A stretch of DNA of 64,000 nt from VAZQ01 sp963841705 (GTDB lineage Bacteria; Pseudomonadota; Alphaproteobacteria; Rhizobiales; Xanthobacteraceae): the NCBI GenBank assembly GCA_963841705.1, contig CAWJDY010000037.1, positions 40,841 through 104,840 on the forward strand. Reading direction: 5' to 3'. This document shows, in pieces, positions 1 to 8,805 of the stretch. The notes beneath the pieces were generated by a model. It did not search any database and had not been told where the DNA came from. It saw only the letters and a list, made by a program, of their open reading frames with translations. Positions within the stretch are counted from its first letter, which is position 1. Every line of letters starts with the position of its first letter. Made by a program: the position numbers and the translations under genes.

Positions 1-2
1 TC

Positions 3-650
3 GTTTACGACAAGACCTATCCGCCCTCAACGGCGGACTATGCCCCGATCGTGCGGGCGGTACAGGCCAGCAATCCCGATCTCGTGGTCATCTGCTCCTA
101 TCCGCCCGATTCCGTAGGGATGGTGCGCGCCGTCAATGAAATCGGTTTCAAGCCGAAGATGATCGGCGGCGGAATGGTGGGTCTCCAGGCAACCGTGATC
201 AAGACCCAGCTGGGATCCCTGCTCAACGGGTTCGTCAATTATGACTTCTGGCTGCCGGTGCCGAAGATGAACTTCCCCGGGGTGTCGGATCTCATCAAGC
301 GCTATCAGGCCCGGGCCGGGGGCGAAGGCGTGGATCCCCTCGGCTATTACATGGCGCCGTGGGGCTATGCGCAACTCCAGGTGCTGCAGCAGGCGGTTGA
401 AGGAACGAGGAGCATGGACGATGCAAAGCTCGGTGATTACATTCGCGCCCATACCTTCAAGACGGTCGTAGGCGACGTGAAATTCGGCCCCAAAGGCGAG
501 TGGGCGCAGTCGCGGGTGCTGCAAGTGCAATACCAGAACGTCAAGGGCAATGATGTCGGGCAGTTCAAGGACGCTTCGACTCAGGTCGTGATCTCGCCGG
601 CGGAATACGAGTCGGGAAAAGTCATCTATCCCTACGAAAAGGCCAAGTAG
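3..650 (+). CDS. ABC transporter substrate-binding protein, branched-chain amino acid type (5' partial)
   Basis: This is the C-terminal part (about 215 residues) of a LivJ/LivK-type periplasmic binding protein; the reading frame is open to the left edge, so the start and signal peptide lie outside the window. The visible part carries the second-lobe features of the family, with a stretch like LVVICSYPPDSVGMVRA followed by IGGGMVGLQAT, and an end resembling VIYPYEKAK. It should capture a small amino-acid-like or aromatic solute for the permease and ATPase genes encoded convergently at 858-4210. The substrate cannot be read from the sequence. Confidence 0.85.
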   Translation, partial: VYDKTYPPSTADYAPIVRAVQASNPDLVVICSYPPDSVGMVRAVNEIGFKPKMIGGGMVGLQATVIKTQLGSLLNGFVNYDFWLPVPKMNFPGVSDLIKRYQARAGGEGVDPLGYYMAPWGYAQLQVLQQAVEGTRSMDDAKLGDYIRAHTFKTVVGDVKFGPKGEWAQSRVLQVQYQNVKGNDVGQFKDASTQVVISPAEYESGKVIYPYEKAK

Positions 651-783
651 CGGCCAAGCCGACTACAGCGAACTCCGCTCGAATTGAACCAATCCTCTCC
701 GCGCATGCGCGGGCTTGCCCTGGGCTTGACCCGCGCGTCCCATCTTTTTACGAAAATGATGGATTGCAGCAATTATAAGAAGC

Positions 784-809
784 CTCAAGTCGGGTAAACC
801 CGACTTGAG
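784..809. terminator. Bidirectional hairpin between convergent genes
   Basis: A perfect 12-base inverted repeat (CTCAAGTCGGGT and its complement) with almost no spacer sits between the convergent binding-protein gene and livF. It folds as a stem of 11 with a TAAA loop. No long T tract follows on either side, so termination is inferred from the position and the stem. Confidence 0.65.
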
Positions 810-857
810 CTGTCAAGCCCGGCAACGACAGGCTCCTATGTTACCGGTTTTCGGCGC

Positions 858-1589
858 TCACAGTCCGAGATAGAACTTGCGGATCAGATCATTGTTGTTG
901 AGCTCGGCGGACGACCGGCCTTCGAACGCAATTTGCCCGTGCACGATCACGTAGCCGCGATCCGCAATGCGCAGCGCCTGAGGAAAATTCTGCTCTGCCA
1001 TGAGCACGGTGAGCTTGTAGGTGTCCTTGAGCTCCTTGATCTTGTCGATGGTGCGGCTCACCAGGACAGGGGCAAGTCCGACCGAGGGCTCATCGATCAG
1101 GATGATGCGCGGGGCAAGCATCAGCGCGCGCGCAAGCGCCAGCATTTGTTGCTCGCCGCCGCTCATTGAGCCCGCGAGTTGCCGCCGCCGTTCGGCGAGG
1201 CGCGGGAAACATTCAAAGCAGAAATCCAGATTTGTTCTCAATGACTCGCGCGCCTTGCGCCGAAATGCGCCAAGCAGCAGGTTCTCCTCGACCGTGAGGC
1301 GTGGAAACAGCCGGCGCCCTTCGGGAACGAGCGCGATGCCGAGATCTACGATCTGCTCGGTGGTGCGGCCGACAAGATCGTGCTGCTCGCCGTCGATCTC
1401 GGCAGTGATGCGGCCGGCGCGCGGCGGCACGATGCCCATGACGCATTTCATCAAGGTGCTTTTGCCGTTGCCATTGGTGCCGAGCAGCACCACGGTCTCG
1501 CCGGCGCCGACGCGCAGCGAGACATCCTCCAGGACGCGCACGGCCCCATAGGCGGCATCGACGTTTGCGATGACAAGGCTACTGGCCAA
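858..1589 (-). CDS. livF: Branched-chain amino acid-type ABC transporter ATP-binding protein (LivF-like)
   Basis: This is the second ATPase of a LivFGHM importer and energises uptake at the inner membrane. It has Walker A GTNGNGKST, the signature MSGGEQQMLALARAL, Walker B IILIDEPSVGLAP and the H-loop region TVLMAEQNF. I chose the TTG start at 1589: AGAGGG lies about 8 bases upstream, and translation then opens with the family's typical LVIANVDAAYG. The longer ATG version (to 1640) adds 17 unlikely residues. The start overlaps the livG stop by 11 bases, so the two are probably coupled. Confidence 0.88.
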   Translation of the reverse strand: MASSLVIANVDAAYGAVRVLEDVSLRVGAGETVVLLGTNGNGKSTLMKCVMGIVPPRAGRITAEIDGEQHDLVGRTTEQIVDLGIALVPEGRRLFPRLTVEENLLLGAFRRKARESLRTNLDFCFECFPRLAERRRQLAGSMSGGEQQMLALARALMLAPRIILIDEPSVGLAPVLVSRTIDKIKELKDTYKLTVLMAEQNFPQALRIADRGYVIVHGQIAFEGRSSAELNNNDLIRKFYLGL

Positions 1590-2310
1590 TGTACGCCCTC
1601 TCCACCTCTGCGTCGCAAATGACGTCTGCAGGCGGCCCATCCGCGATCTTCCTGCCGGAGACCAGGACCACCAGCCGCTGCGAGAATCGCATTACCGCGC
1701 GCATGATGTGCTCGATCAGAATGATAGTGATCCCTCGCTCGTTGAGCCGGATCAGCAACGCGACAATGTCGTCCACTTCCGATTGCGACAGTCCGGCCAT
1801 GGCTTCGTCGGCAATCAGAAGCTTCGGCTCCGCCGCCATGGCGCGCGCCAGCTCGAGCTTGCGCATCTCGACCTGGGTAAGATCGCGCGGCGAAGTGGCG
1901 GCCTTGTCGAACAGGCCGACCAGCCGCAGCAACTCGGCGCAACGTTCGTCGATCTCGTCGGGCCTGAGCGAGTGGGCGCGCCGTGTATTGACCGTGTAGA
2001 GCATGGGGACGCGCAAATTATCGGCAACCGTGAGCGTCAAGAACGGCCGCGGGAGCTGAAAGCTGCGGGCCATCCCGCGGTGCGTGCGCTCGTGCGTGAG
2101 CAGCCCGTCCACGGTTTGGCCGTCGAAGCGCACTGTTCCGGTCTCATTCGTCAGCGTGCCGCAGATGCAATTGACCAGGGTGGACTTGCCCGACCCGTTC
2201 GGGCCGATCAGCCCTACACGCTCACCCTCGGTGACCGTCAAATCAATGCCGTCCAGGGCGACAAAGCCGCCGAAGCGCTTGCTCAACCCTGCGACTTCAA
2301 GCAACGGCAT
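1579..2310 (-). CDS. livG: Branched-chain amino acid-type ABC transporter ATP-binding protein (LivG-like)
   Basis: The 243-residue ATPase partner of livF has Walker A GPNGSGKST, an LTQVEMRKLELARAM signature region (the usual LSGGQ is altered to LTQVE, as often seen in LivG) and Walker B LLIADEAMAGLS. The ending with AYIGQ is typical of LivG. It overlaps livM by one base and livF by 11, consistent with an operon livH-livM-livG-livF read leftward. Confidence 0.9.
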   Translation of the reverse strand: MPLLEVAGLSKRFGGFVALDGIDLTVTEGERVGLIGPNGSGKSTLVNCICGTLTNETGTVRFDGQTVDGLLTHERTHRGMARSFQLPRPFLTLTVADNLRVPMLYTVNTRRAHSLRPDEIDERCAELLRLVGLFDKAATSPRDLTQVEMRKLELARAMAAEPKLLIADEAMAGLSQSEVDDIVALLIRLNERGITIILIEHIMRAVMRFSQRLVVLVSGRKIADGPPADVICDAEVERAYIGQ

Positions 2311-3323
2311 TACTTGTCTCTCGCACGCAGCCGGTCCTGCACCAGCCCCACAATGCCGTTGGGCGCGATGATCACGAACCCGACGAGCAGCAGCCCAACG
2401 ATGAGGAGATTGACCGCAGAGGAAATCGTGACAGTTGCAATCTGCTGCAGCGAGCCGAGCAGGATCGCCCCGATGAGCGGCCCCACCCAGCTCGTGGTCC
2501 CGCCGATCATCGGCATGGCAATGGAATTCACCGCGTATTCAAGCCCGAAGGCGGAGGACGGCTGGAGGTAACCGATGTAATAGGGAAAGGGCGCCCCGGC
2601 CATTCCCATCAATGCGCCTGACACCGTTGTTGCGATGAGCTTGAGGCGCAGCGTCGGGACGCCGCAAGCCTCCGCGGCGAGCTCGTCGTCGCGAATGGCA
2701 GCGAAGCCATATCCGAGCTGGGAGCGCTCGATGCCGCGCGCGCAGACGAGCCCAAGAACCACCAGCGCCAGCATCAACAGGAACAAGTACTGGATATAGG
2801 GGCCGGTGAGCACGTTCTCGCTCGGCCGGATTATGTAGGCCCCACGCGAGCCGCCTACATAATCCCAATTGACGACGAAGGTCTGCAGCACAACGGCGAG
2901 CGCAAGCGTCGCAATGGCAAAGAACGCCCCGCGCAGACGCAGCGTGAGATAGCCCATGCCGAACCCGACCAATCCGGAAACAATAGCGCCGATGACGATC
3001 AGAACCGGGATCGGCAAGGGAAAGAGCTTGTGGAAAAAGACCGTCGCGTATGCACCCATCGCGAAGAAGGCCGCAGATCCGAAATTCACGTACCCGGTGT
3101 AGCCGCCGAGAATGTTCCACGCCGTGGCCAGCACGACGTATTGCAGCACCGTATAGCCGGCAAAGAACACGTAATCGTTGCCGATCGCGCGGGCACCGAA
3201 GAAGACCACCACGGCGCACGCGATCACGATCAGCACGAAGAGATGCTGACTCAGCGGATTGCGGCCCGTCCGAGGCTCTCGATTTGTTTCTTGGCGCAGA
3301 CGTGGACTGGAGCGGATGAGCAC
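2310..3323 (-). CDS. livM: Branched-chain amino acid-type ABC transporter permease (LivM-like)
   Basis: The 337-residue inner-membrane permease has about ten hydrophobic segments. The stretch TAWNILGGYTGYVNFGSAAFFAMGAYAT is characteristic of LivM, and the later EACGVPTLRLKLIA is the cytoplasmic coupling region that meets the ATPase. The start is GTG at 3323, 12 bases after the livH stop. Its partner permease is the next gene upstream. Confidence 0.9.
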   Translation of the reverse strand: MLIRSSPRLRQETNREPRTGRNPLSQHLFVLIVIACAVVVFFGARAIGNDYVFFAGYTVLQYVVLATAWNILGGYTGYVNFGSAAFFAMGAYATVFFHKLFPLPIPVLIVIGAIVSGLVGFGMGYLTLRLRGAFFAIATLALAVVLQTFVVNWDYVGGSRGAYIIRPSENVLTGPYIQYLFLLMLALVVLGLVCARGIERSQLGYGFAAIRDDELAAEACGVPTLRLKLIATTVSGALMGMAGAPFPYYIGYLQPSSAFGLEYAVNSIAMPMIGGTTSWVGPLIGAILLGSLQQIATVTISSAVNLLIVGLLLVGFVIIAPNGIVGLVQDRLRARDK

Positions 3324-3334
3324 GGTGGGGGAGC

Positions 3335-4210
3335 CTATCGCCCGAGCAGGCCTGACGGCCGGAACGCAAGGGTGAGGAGAAGAACCCCGAATGCGACCGC
3401 AGGCGCCCAGGAAGGCCCGTAGAAAGTCGAGGTGAAGCTCTCAATGACACCCAGCAGCATGGCTGCGATCACCGTTCCCGGCAGGCTGCCAAGCCCACCC
3501 AGCACGCAGATGGCGAAAACGCGTCCGATATATTCACGTCCGACAGACGGCTCCACCGGCTGGATAATGATCAGAAGCGCGCCCGCCACGGCCGTGGTCG
3601 CAATCGAGATGCCGAACGCTATCCGCTTGATGCGCGTGGGCGAGGCGGCCATCAGCCGCAGCGCCAGTTGGTCCTGCGCCACCGCGGTGATGGCGCGTCC
3701 GATGAAGGTCCGCGACAGAAAGAGCTGCAGGATGCCGAACATGGCCAGCGCCGTGAGGCAGGGTACAAGCATGCGCAGCGGGAAGTCCATCACTCCGAAG
3801 TGCCAGCTTGGTCCGATATACGAAGCCTCGACATAGCGATAATCAACGCCGAACACGAGGATGAGCAGGACCTCGGTGACAAACAAAAGCCCGAAGAAAA
3901 ACGAGAGACCGCGCAGCGATTCCTGTCCGTACCGCTCGAACGCCTGATAATAGATTTGATACACGCCAGCTCCGAGCAGATAGAATGCCGGAAGCATGAC
4001 GATGCTGATTATGATGGGGTCGATGCCGAAACTGCTATTGAGGATATAGGCGATGTAGGAGCCGAGAATGATGAATGCGGGGTGCGCAATGTTCACGATA
4101 TCGAGGATGCCGAAGGAGATCGACACCCCGATTGTCACCGCCGCGTAGAAACCGCCGAGCAGAATCCCGGCGATCACCGCATTGACCAGCAGATCGAAGC
4201 TGAGATCCAC
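3335..4210 (-). CDS. livH: Branched-chain amino acid-type ABC transporter permease (LivH-like)
   Basis: This is a 291-residue inner-membrane permease of the LivH family and the first gene of the leftward transporter operon. The N-terminal run LLGGFYAAVTIGVSISFGILDIVNIAHPAF is the family hallmark, and the loop RLMAASPTRIKRIAFG matches the EAA-like coupling helix. It starts with GTG at 4210. The 285 bases upstream should carry the operon promoter; I see no convincing -10/-35 pair there. Confidence 0.9.
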   Translation of the reverse strand: MDLSFDLLVNAVIAGILLGGFYAAVTIGVSISFGILDIVNIAHPAFIILGSYIAYILNSSFGIDPIIISIVMLPAFYLLGAGVYQIYYQAFERYGQESLRGLSFFFGLLFVTEVLLILVFGVDYRYVEASYIGPSWHFGVMDFPLRMLVPCLTALAMFGILQLFLSRTFIGRAITAVAQDQLALRLMAASPTRIKRIAFGISIATTAVAGALLIIIQPVEPSVGREYIGRVFAICVLGGLGSLPGTVIAAMLLGVIESFTSTFYGPSWAPAVAFGVLLLTLAFRPSGLLGR

Positions 4211-4397
4211 CTGCTCTCCCCGCAGCCTCGTCTCCGCATCCGCCGCGGCCGAAGCCTTAATTCTTAGGAAGGCAGTGTGCAGGAAGGGCAGGCACTTGGC
4301 TAGAGCAGTTTTGGCGCGGATGGACTGTCCACGCCGTAATGCCAGCGCTTCGCACGCTTTTCGGGAGTAATCTCTGCTACGGCGAAACTCCCAACCC

Positions 4398-4470
4398 TGT
4401 CATTCCGGGCCGCGAGCATCCGCGAGCGCACCGCCGGGTGCGGCCGATTTGCCGGCGTCCGGGAATGACA
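4398..4470. repeat. Imperfect inverted repeat (TGTCATTC...GAATGACA arms) in an intergenic region
   Basis: The arms TGTCATTCCGGG (4398-4409) and CCGGGAATGACA (4459-4470) flank a G+C-rich middle. Dispersed palindromes with TCATTCC/GGAATGA ends are familiar between genes in Bradyrhizobiaceae genomes, so this is probably one copy of such a family. No other full copy is in the window. The rest of 4211-4495 holds nothing else I can support. Confidence 0.4.
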
Positions 4471-4495
4471 CGCTGGTTGTTGCGGGGGAGCGTGG

Positions 4496-4945
4496 CTAGG
4501 CGGCTGCCCGTGCTCGGATTTGGCTTGGCAGCGGCAGCGGCTTGTTCGCGCTCTGCAGGAACTCGATGGTCATGAACACCATCTCCTTGTCCCCCAGGTT
4601 TTCAAGATCGTGCACCTTGAATTCACCGGGCCCATAGGTCTCATGTCGCGTCTCGCCGGGCGCATAGGTATATTCAACAGTTGTGCCGTCATGTACGTGC
4701 TGGCGTCCGCGACCGCCGCTCACGGAGGTCCAGAAATAATCGAGCACGTGGCGATGAAAGCCTATGCGCTCGCCGGGCTGCAACCGGATCGTCCAGACGC
4801 GAACCCGGTCGCTCTCCGAGACAAGCTCGCTGCCCACGCATGGATTGGGGTTCTTCTTCTCGCGCTCGAACTCGGCCGCGATCTCGGGCGGCCACGCCGA
4901 TTTATCAGAATTAAGAGGCTGCTTCTCCAACATCGTCAGGGCCAT
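4496..4945 (-). CDS. Small cupin-domain protein
   Basis: The 149-residue protein is a single cupin. The stretch GERIGFHRHVLDYFWTSVSGG carries the HxH-type metal ligands of cupin motif 1, and the PGEFKVHDLENLGDKEMVFMTIEF end resembles motif 2. Such proteins are often small dioxygenases, isomerases or ligand sensors in catabolic clusters. It is divergent from the FAD monooxygenase at 4996, 50 bases apart, so the two may share a regulatory region. The substrate is unknown. Confidence 0.75.
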   Translation of the reverse strand: MALTMLEKQPLNSDKSAWPPEIAAEFEREKKNPNPCVGSELVSESDRVRVWTIRLQPGERIGFHRHVLDYFWTSVSGGRGRQHVHDGTTVEYTYAPGETRHETYGPGEFKVHDLENLGDKEMVFMTIEFLQSANKPLPLPSQIRARAAA

Positions 4946-4995
4946 GGCTTCCTCCTGGTCTGGTCAGATATATAGCAGCTTTTGTTGCTGCGGAA

Positions 4996-6225
4996 ATGGC
5001 AGAGCTATTGCGAAAAGCGCACAGCCGACGAGCGGTGGTCGCGGGCGGCTCCATGAGCGGCCTGCTCGCTGGCTTGCTGCTGCGCCGTGCAGCTTGGGAC
5101 GTCGAGATCTACGAGCGCGTTGAAGGCGAGCTTGCCGGCCGCGGCGCGGGGATAGTCGCGCAGCCCGACCTGATCGAGACCTTGGCCCGGATCGGGATCG
5201 ACACGAGGGATCTTGGGGTTCAGATCACGACTCGAAAGATCCTCGATGGCTCGGGGCGCGTCATCGGCGAGTCCACGTGTCCGCAGGTGCTCACGGCGTG
5301 GGAGCGGGTATACCGGGCCCTGCGGGATGCATTTCCCGCCGAGCACTATCATCGCGGCTGGGCAGTGCTGAGGTTCGAACAGACAAAGCATGTGGTCATT
5401 GCCGACCTGGGCGAGCACGGAGCGATCGAATGCGATCTCCTGGTCGGAGCCGATGGCCTGCGATCCACCGTCCGCCAGCAGTGCCTCCCCGATCTGGCAC
5501 CGCTCTATGTGGGCTACGTTGCTTGGCGTGCGCTCATTCGCGAGGCGTCATTTCCGCCCGCGATTCACCGCGAGCTGTTCGATTACATGACCTTCTATCT
5601 GCCGCCCGGCGAGCAATTCCTGGGCTACCCGGTTGCCGGTCCCGGGAATGATCTCCGTCCCGGGCACCGGCGCTACAACGTCGTCTGGTACCGTCCGGCG
5701 GACGAAACCAGCGAATTGCACCGCCTGCTCACGGATGAGACCGGCACCACACATCCGGTATCGATCCCCCCGCCGCTCATCCGGCGCGACGCAATCAACG
5801 CCATGCGGGCCGCTGCCGAGCGATTGCTGCCGCCGCAATTTCGCGACGTGGTGCGCATGATTGCAGAGCCCATCCTGCAGCCGATCTACGATCTGGCGAG
5901 CCCCCGCATGTCCTTTGGACGAGTCGCGATCATTGGCGACGCAGCATTCGTTGCGCGCCCGCATGTCGCCGCCGGCGTCGCGAAAGCCGCGGACGATGCC
6001 GCCTGCCTGGTCGCCGCGCTGGAGGCGGAGAATGTCGAAACGGCGTTGCAGATTTTCGAAGCGCAACGCTTGCCGGTCGGACATCAGATCATCGAGCGAG
6101 CAAGGCACCTCGGCGCATATCTGCAGGCCACGCAGAGCGCACAGGACCGGGCGCGCTCGGAACGCCATGGGATCCCCCAAGCCGTCTTGGCCGAGACCGC
6201 CGTGCTCGATTTCCTACGCGCTTAG
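4996..6225 (+). CDS. FAD-dependent aromatic-ring-type monooxygenase
   Basis: A 409-residue group A flavoprotein hydroxylase. It has the nucleotide-binding motif GGSMSGLLAG (residues 17-26), the DG motif VGADGLRSTVR (about 149-159) and the GD motif VAIIGDAAFVARPHVAAG (about 308-325) that binds the FAD ribityl chain. The GGSxSG variant and the RPHVAAGVAKAADDA stretch recall 2,6-dihydroxypyridine-3-hydroxylase-like enzymes, so a heteroaromatic substrate is plausible but inferred. The start at 4996 places GGSMSG close to the N-terminus as usual. Confidence 0.8.
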   Translation: MAELLRKAHSRRAVVAGGSMSGLLAGLLLRRAAWDVEIYERVEGELAGRGAGIVAQPDLIETLARIGIDTRDLGVQITTRKILDGSGRVIGESTCPQVLTAWERVYRALRDAFPAEHYHRGWAVLRFEQTKHVVIADLGEHGAIECDLLVGADGLRSTVRQQCLPDLAPLYVGYVAWRALIREASFPPAIHRELFDYMTFYLPPGEQFLGYPVAGPGNDLRPGHRRYNVVWYRPADETSELHRLLTDETGTTHPVSIPPPLIRRDAINAMRAAAERLLPPQFRDVVRMIAEPILQPIYDLASPRMSFGRVAIIGDAAFVARPHVAAGVAKAADDAACLVAALEAENVETALQIFEAQRLPVGHQIIERARHLGAYLQATQSAQDRARSERHGIPQAVLAETAVLDFLRA

Positions 6226-6280
6226 GCAGCGTGCATCAGTAGGGTAACGCTGCATGTCGAAGCCCGTAACGGCGGGTTAC

Positions 6281-6312
6281 GCCAGCGAGCCGGTTAGATC
6301 CGGCTCGCTGGC
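6281..6312. terminator. Bidirectional hairpin terminator
   Basis: A perfect 13-base inverted repeat (GCCAGCGAGCCGG with its complement) has a 6-base loop TTAGAT, between the convergent genes ending at 6225 and 6336. A second small hairpin (CGTAAC/GTTACG, 6265-6281) abuts it. No T run follows, but the place and symmetry argue for a shared terminator. Confidence 0.75.
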
Positions 6313-6335
6313 TAGCCCTACTACTAATACGCCCT

Positions 6336-7223
6336 TCAGCGGCGCCGCCGCTTCACGTGCGCCATCTTCTCCAGCACCGCGCAAACCGCAGCGGTATCGT
6401 CCTCGGCATGACCGGTTTTCATCGCCCTGTTGTAGATCGGCACCGTCGCATCGAATAAAGGCGTGGGACAGCCGAGCTGCCGCGCAAACTGGCCGATCAC
6501 GCTCATGTCCTTCTGCCAGACCGATATCTTCATGGTGGGCTCGTCGTAACGATCGCGCACCATCATAGGCGCACGCAGCTCGAACACTCGCGAGTTCCCG
6601 GCACCTGCGGTCACCATGTCCAGCACGGTTCGTGGATCCAGCCCTGCCTTGAGCCCCATCACCATCGCTTCGGCGCTCGCAACGTTGTTGATCGCAACCA
6701 GGAGGTTGGCGATGTATTTCATGCGGCTGCCATTGCCGAACGCACCGAGATCGTGCGCGGTCCGCGAGAATGCCGCAAACAGCGGGCGCAGCTTGCGAAT
6801 GGATTTGCGGTCTCCGCTCGCATAGATGGCGAGGTCTTTCGTTTTCGCCTGCGACCCCGTGCCGCTCACCGGACAGTCCAGCATGAGATGCCCGGCTTTG
6901 CTCAGCGCACGCTCGGCCCTTTGCTTGTCGGCAATGGTGAAGGTGCTCGCCTCCACCAGAACTCGCGGGGATAGGCGCGCATCGATTACGGCTTGTACGG
7001 TGACATCGAGAGCCGCGGGCGTGGGCAGGCTGGTGATGATGGTCGGCGCTTTGCGCGCGAGCGTCTTGGCGTCCGGGGCGATCTCGACGCCGGCTCGGCG
7101 CGTGGCGCGGCAACGGGCCGGATTGATGTCAAAGCCAATCACGCGCCATCCGGCCTTCGCGAGGTTCTGCGCAAACGCGCCGCCCATGATTCCGAGACCG
7201 ACTACCCCGACCACTCGCGCCAT
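6336..7223 (-). CDS. NAD(P)-dependent 3-hydroxyisobutyrate-dehydrogenase-family oxidoreductase
   Basis: A 295-residue beta-hydroxyacid dehydrogenase. The Rossmann motif GLGIMGGAFAQNL is at the N-terminus, the substrate-site motif DCPVSGTGSQA follows in mid-protein, and the catalytic lysine lies in GNGSRMKYIANLLVAINNVASAEA. It oxidises a small beta-hydroxy acid or reduces the semialdehyde. It is divergent from a second member of the same family at 7378, with 154 bases between them, but the two are not close copies of each other. Confidence 0.85.
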   Translation of the reverse strand: MARVVGVVGLGIMGGAFAQNLAKAGWRVIGFDINPARCRATRRAGVEIAPDAKTLARKAPTIITSLPTPAALDVTVQAVIDARLSPRVLVEASTFTIADKQRAERALSKAGHLMLDCPVSGTGSQAKTKDLAIYASGDRKSIRKLRPLFAAFSRTAHDLGAFGNGSRMKYIANLLVAINNVASAEAMVMGLKAGLDPRTVLDMVTAGAGNSRVFELRAPMMVRDRYDEPTMKISVWQKDMSVIGQFARQLGCPTPLFDATVPIYNRAMKTGHAEDDTAAVCAVLEKMAHVKRRRR

Positions 7224-7377
7224 CCGCTAATCTCCCGGCCCATTGCTATGATGGGGGCACGCTATACAGCCGCGGCGGGGGCATTCAATCCCCTCTGACA
7301 ATCAGCAGCGCGCAACCGCTTCACTGCCGCGGCTTAATCTTCTATCGTCCACACCCTTTGCAGCCGGAGAGAGCTGA

Positions 7378-8265
7378 ATGCGGATCGGAGTGGCCGGACT
7401 GGGAAAAATGGGCTCGGCGATCGCGCAGCGGCTCATGGAGGTGGGGCACGATCTGACCGTGTGGAATCGAAGCCCGGACAAGGTGCGGCCGGTTGCGAAT
7501 GCAGGCGCCGCCGTTGCAGGGAGCCCCGCCGAGGTCGCGCGCAATGCAGAGACCGTCATCACAATTCTCACCGATGCGGCGGCAATCGACGCAGTCTATG
7601 GCGGTCCTGCCGGACTGCTCGCAGCAGACGTGAGCGGCAAGCTATTCATCGAGATGAGCACCGTGGCGCCTGCGACCGAAACGGCGCTGGCGGAAAAGGT
7701 GCGCGCGAAAGGTGCTGCATTGGTGGAATGTCCGGTCGGGGGCACGACCGGGCCCGCCCGGCAAGGCAAGCTGATCGGCCTCATGGGCGGTGAGCCAGCC
7801 GAGGTCGAGCGTGCACGCCCCATTCTTGAGCAGCTCTGCCGCAGGCTCGAGCACTGCGGTCCGGTCGGGGCGGGCGCGGTGATGAAGCTCACCATCAACA
7901 TGCCGCTCATGATCTATTGGCAGGCACTCGGGGAGGCACTTGCGTTATGCCGGCCGCTTGCGCTTGATCCGGCGCGTCTGATGGAGCTGTTAGCGGATAC
8001 ATCGGGAGGACCAAACGTGCTGAAAGTTCGAGGGCCCGCGGTCGCCACTATGCTCAAGGGCAGCGATGGCGGACCTGTCACCTTCGATATCGACAGCGCG
8101 GTCAAGGACCTTCGGACAATGCTGGCGGAGGGCAAGCGGCGCGGGCTCGAGCTGCCGCTCGTCGAGCGAACGCTCTCCTGCTATGAGGAGGCAAAAGGAA
8201 AAGTCTCGGGCGCGGCGGAGGTCTCCGCAGTATCGGTGTATTGGGCAAACCGCGTTGGCAAGTAA
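7378..8265 (+). CDS. NAD(P)-dependent 3-hydroxyisobutyrate-dehydrogenase-family oxidoreductase
   Basis: A 295-residue beta-hydroxyacid dehydrogenase with Rossmann motif GLGKMGSAIAQRL, substrate motif ECPVGGTTGPARQGK and catalytic lysine in GAGAVMKLTINM. A GGAGAG Shine-Dalgarno sits 7 bases before the ATG. It is followed 39 bases later by the GlcG/HbpS gene and then the M24-fold gene, likely one transcription unit for catabolism of a hydroxy acid. Confidence 0.85.
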   Translation: MRIGVAGLGKMGSAIAQRLMEVGHDLTVWNRSPDKVRPVANAGAAVAGSPAEVARNAETVITILTDAAAIDAVYGGPAGLLAADVSGKLFIEMSTVAPATETALAEKVRAKGAALVECPVGGTTGPARQGKLIGLMGGEPAEVERARPILEQLCRRLEHCGPVGAGAVMKLTINMPLMIYWQALGEALALCRPLALDPARLMELLADTSGGPNVLKVRGPAVATMLKGSDGGPVTFDIDSAVKDLRTMLAEGKRRGLELPLVERTLSCYEEAKGKVSGAAEVSAVSVYWANRVGK

Positions 8266-8304
8266 TCTCACCTCATCTCCGGTCCACAAATCACAGGAAC
8301 AGCC

Positions 8305-8748
8305 ATGTCCGTCGTCACGCTTGCGCAGGCTTCAACCATCGTCGATGCTGCGCTGAAAAAAGGGCGAGAAACGAATTGTGCCCCGCTCACGGTCGCGGTC
8401 CTCGACGCTGGCGGGCATCTTGTTGCCTTCAAACGCGAGGACCGCTCAGGTCTGCTGCGGTTCGACATCGCCTTCGGCAAGGCATGGGGAGCGCTCGGCA
8501 TGGGCTTCGGCTCGCGCACCTTGGCGGCGCGCGCTGCCAAGACGCCCATGTTCTTCACTGCGCTCGCGGCCGCGAGCGAGGGGCGCATCGTGACCAATCC
8601 CGGCGGGGTGCTCATCCGGGACGCGGCCGACGAAATCCTCGGCGCCGTCGGGATCTCCGGTGACACTTCGGACCGCGACGAGGCCTGCGCGATCGCCGGT
8701 ATCGAAGCTGCGAAACTCAAGGCCGATCCTGGCCAGGACGCGACCTGA
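8305..8748 (+). CDS. GlcG/HbpS family protein (DUF336)
   Basis: The 147-residue protein has the fold signature LTVAVLDAGGHLVAFKREDRS near the N-terminus and GGVLIRD...GAVGISGDTSDRDEACAIAGI near the end, both typical of the GlcG/HbpS family. Members bind haem or cobalamin or act as accessory proteins in glycolate, diol and aromatic catabolism clusters. The role here is unknown. It lies between the dehydrogenase and the M24-fold gene on the same strand. Confidence 0.82.
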   Translation: MSVVTLAQASTIVDAALKKGRETNCAPLTVAVLDAGGHLVAFKREDRSGLLRFDIAFGKAWGALGMGFGSRTLAARAAKTPMFFTALAAASEGRIVTNPGGVLIRDAADEILGAVGISGDTSDRDEACAIAGIEAAKLKADPGQDAT

Positions 8749-8805
8749 GCTTCGCGCCGCTGCGCAAGCGGCACCAACGCCGCGCGCCTTACCTCGGGAG
8801 GAACC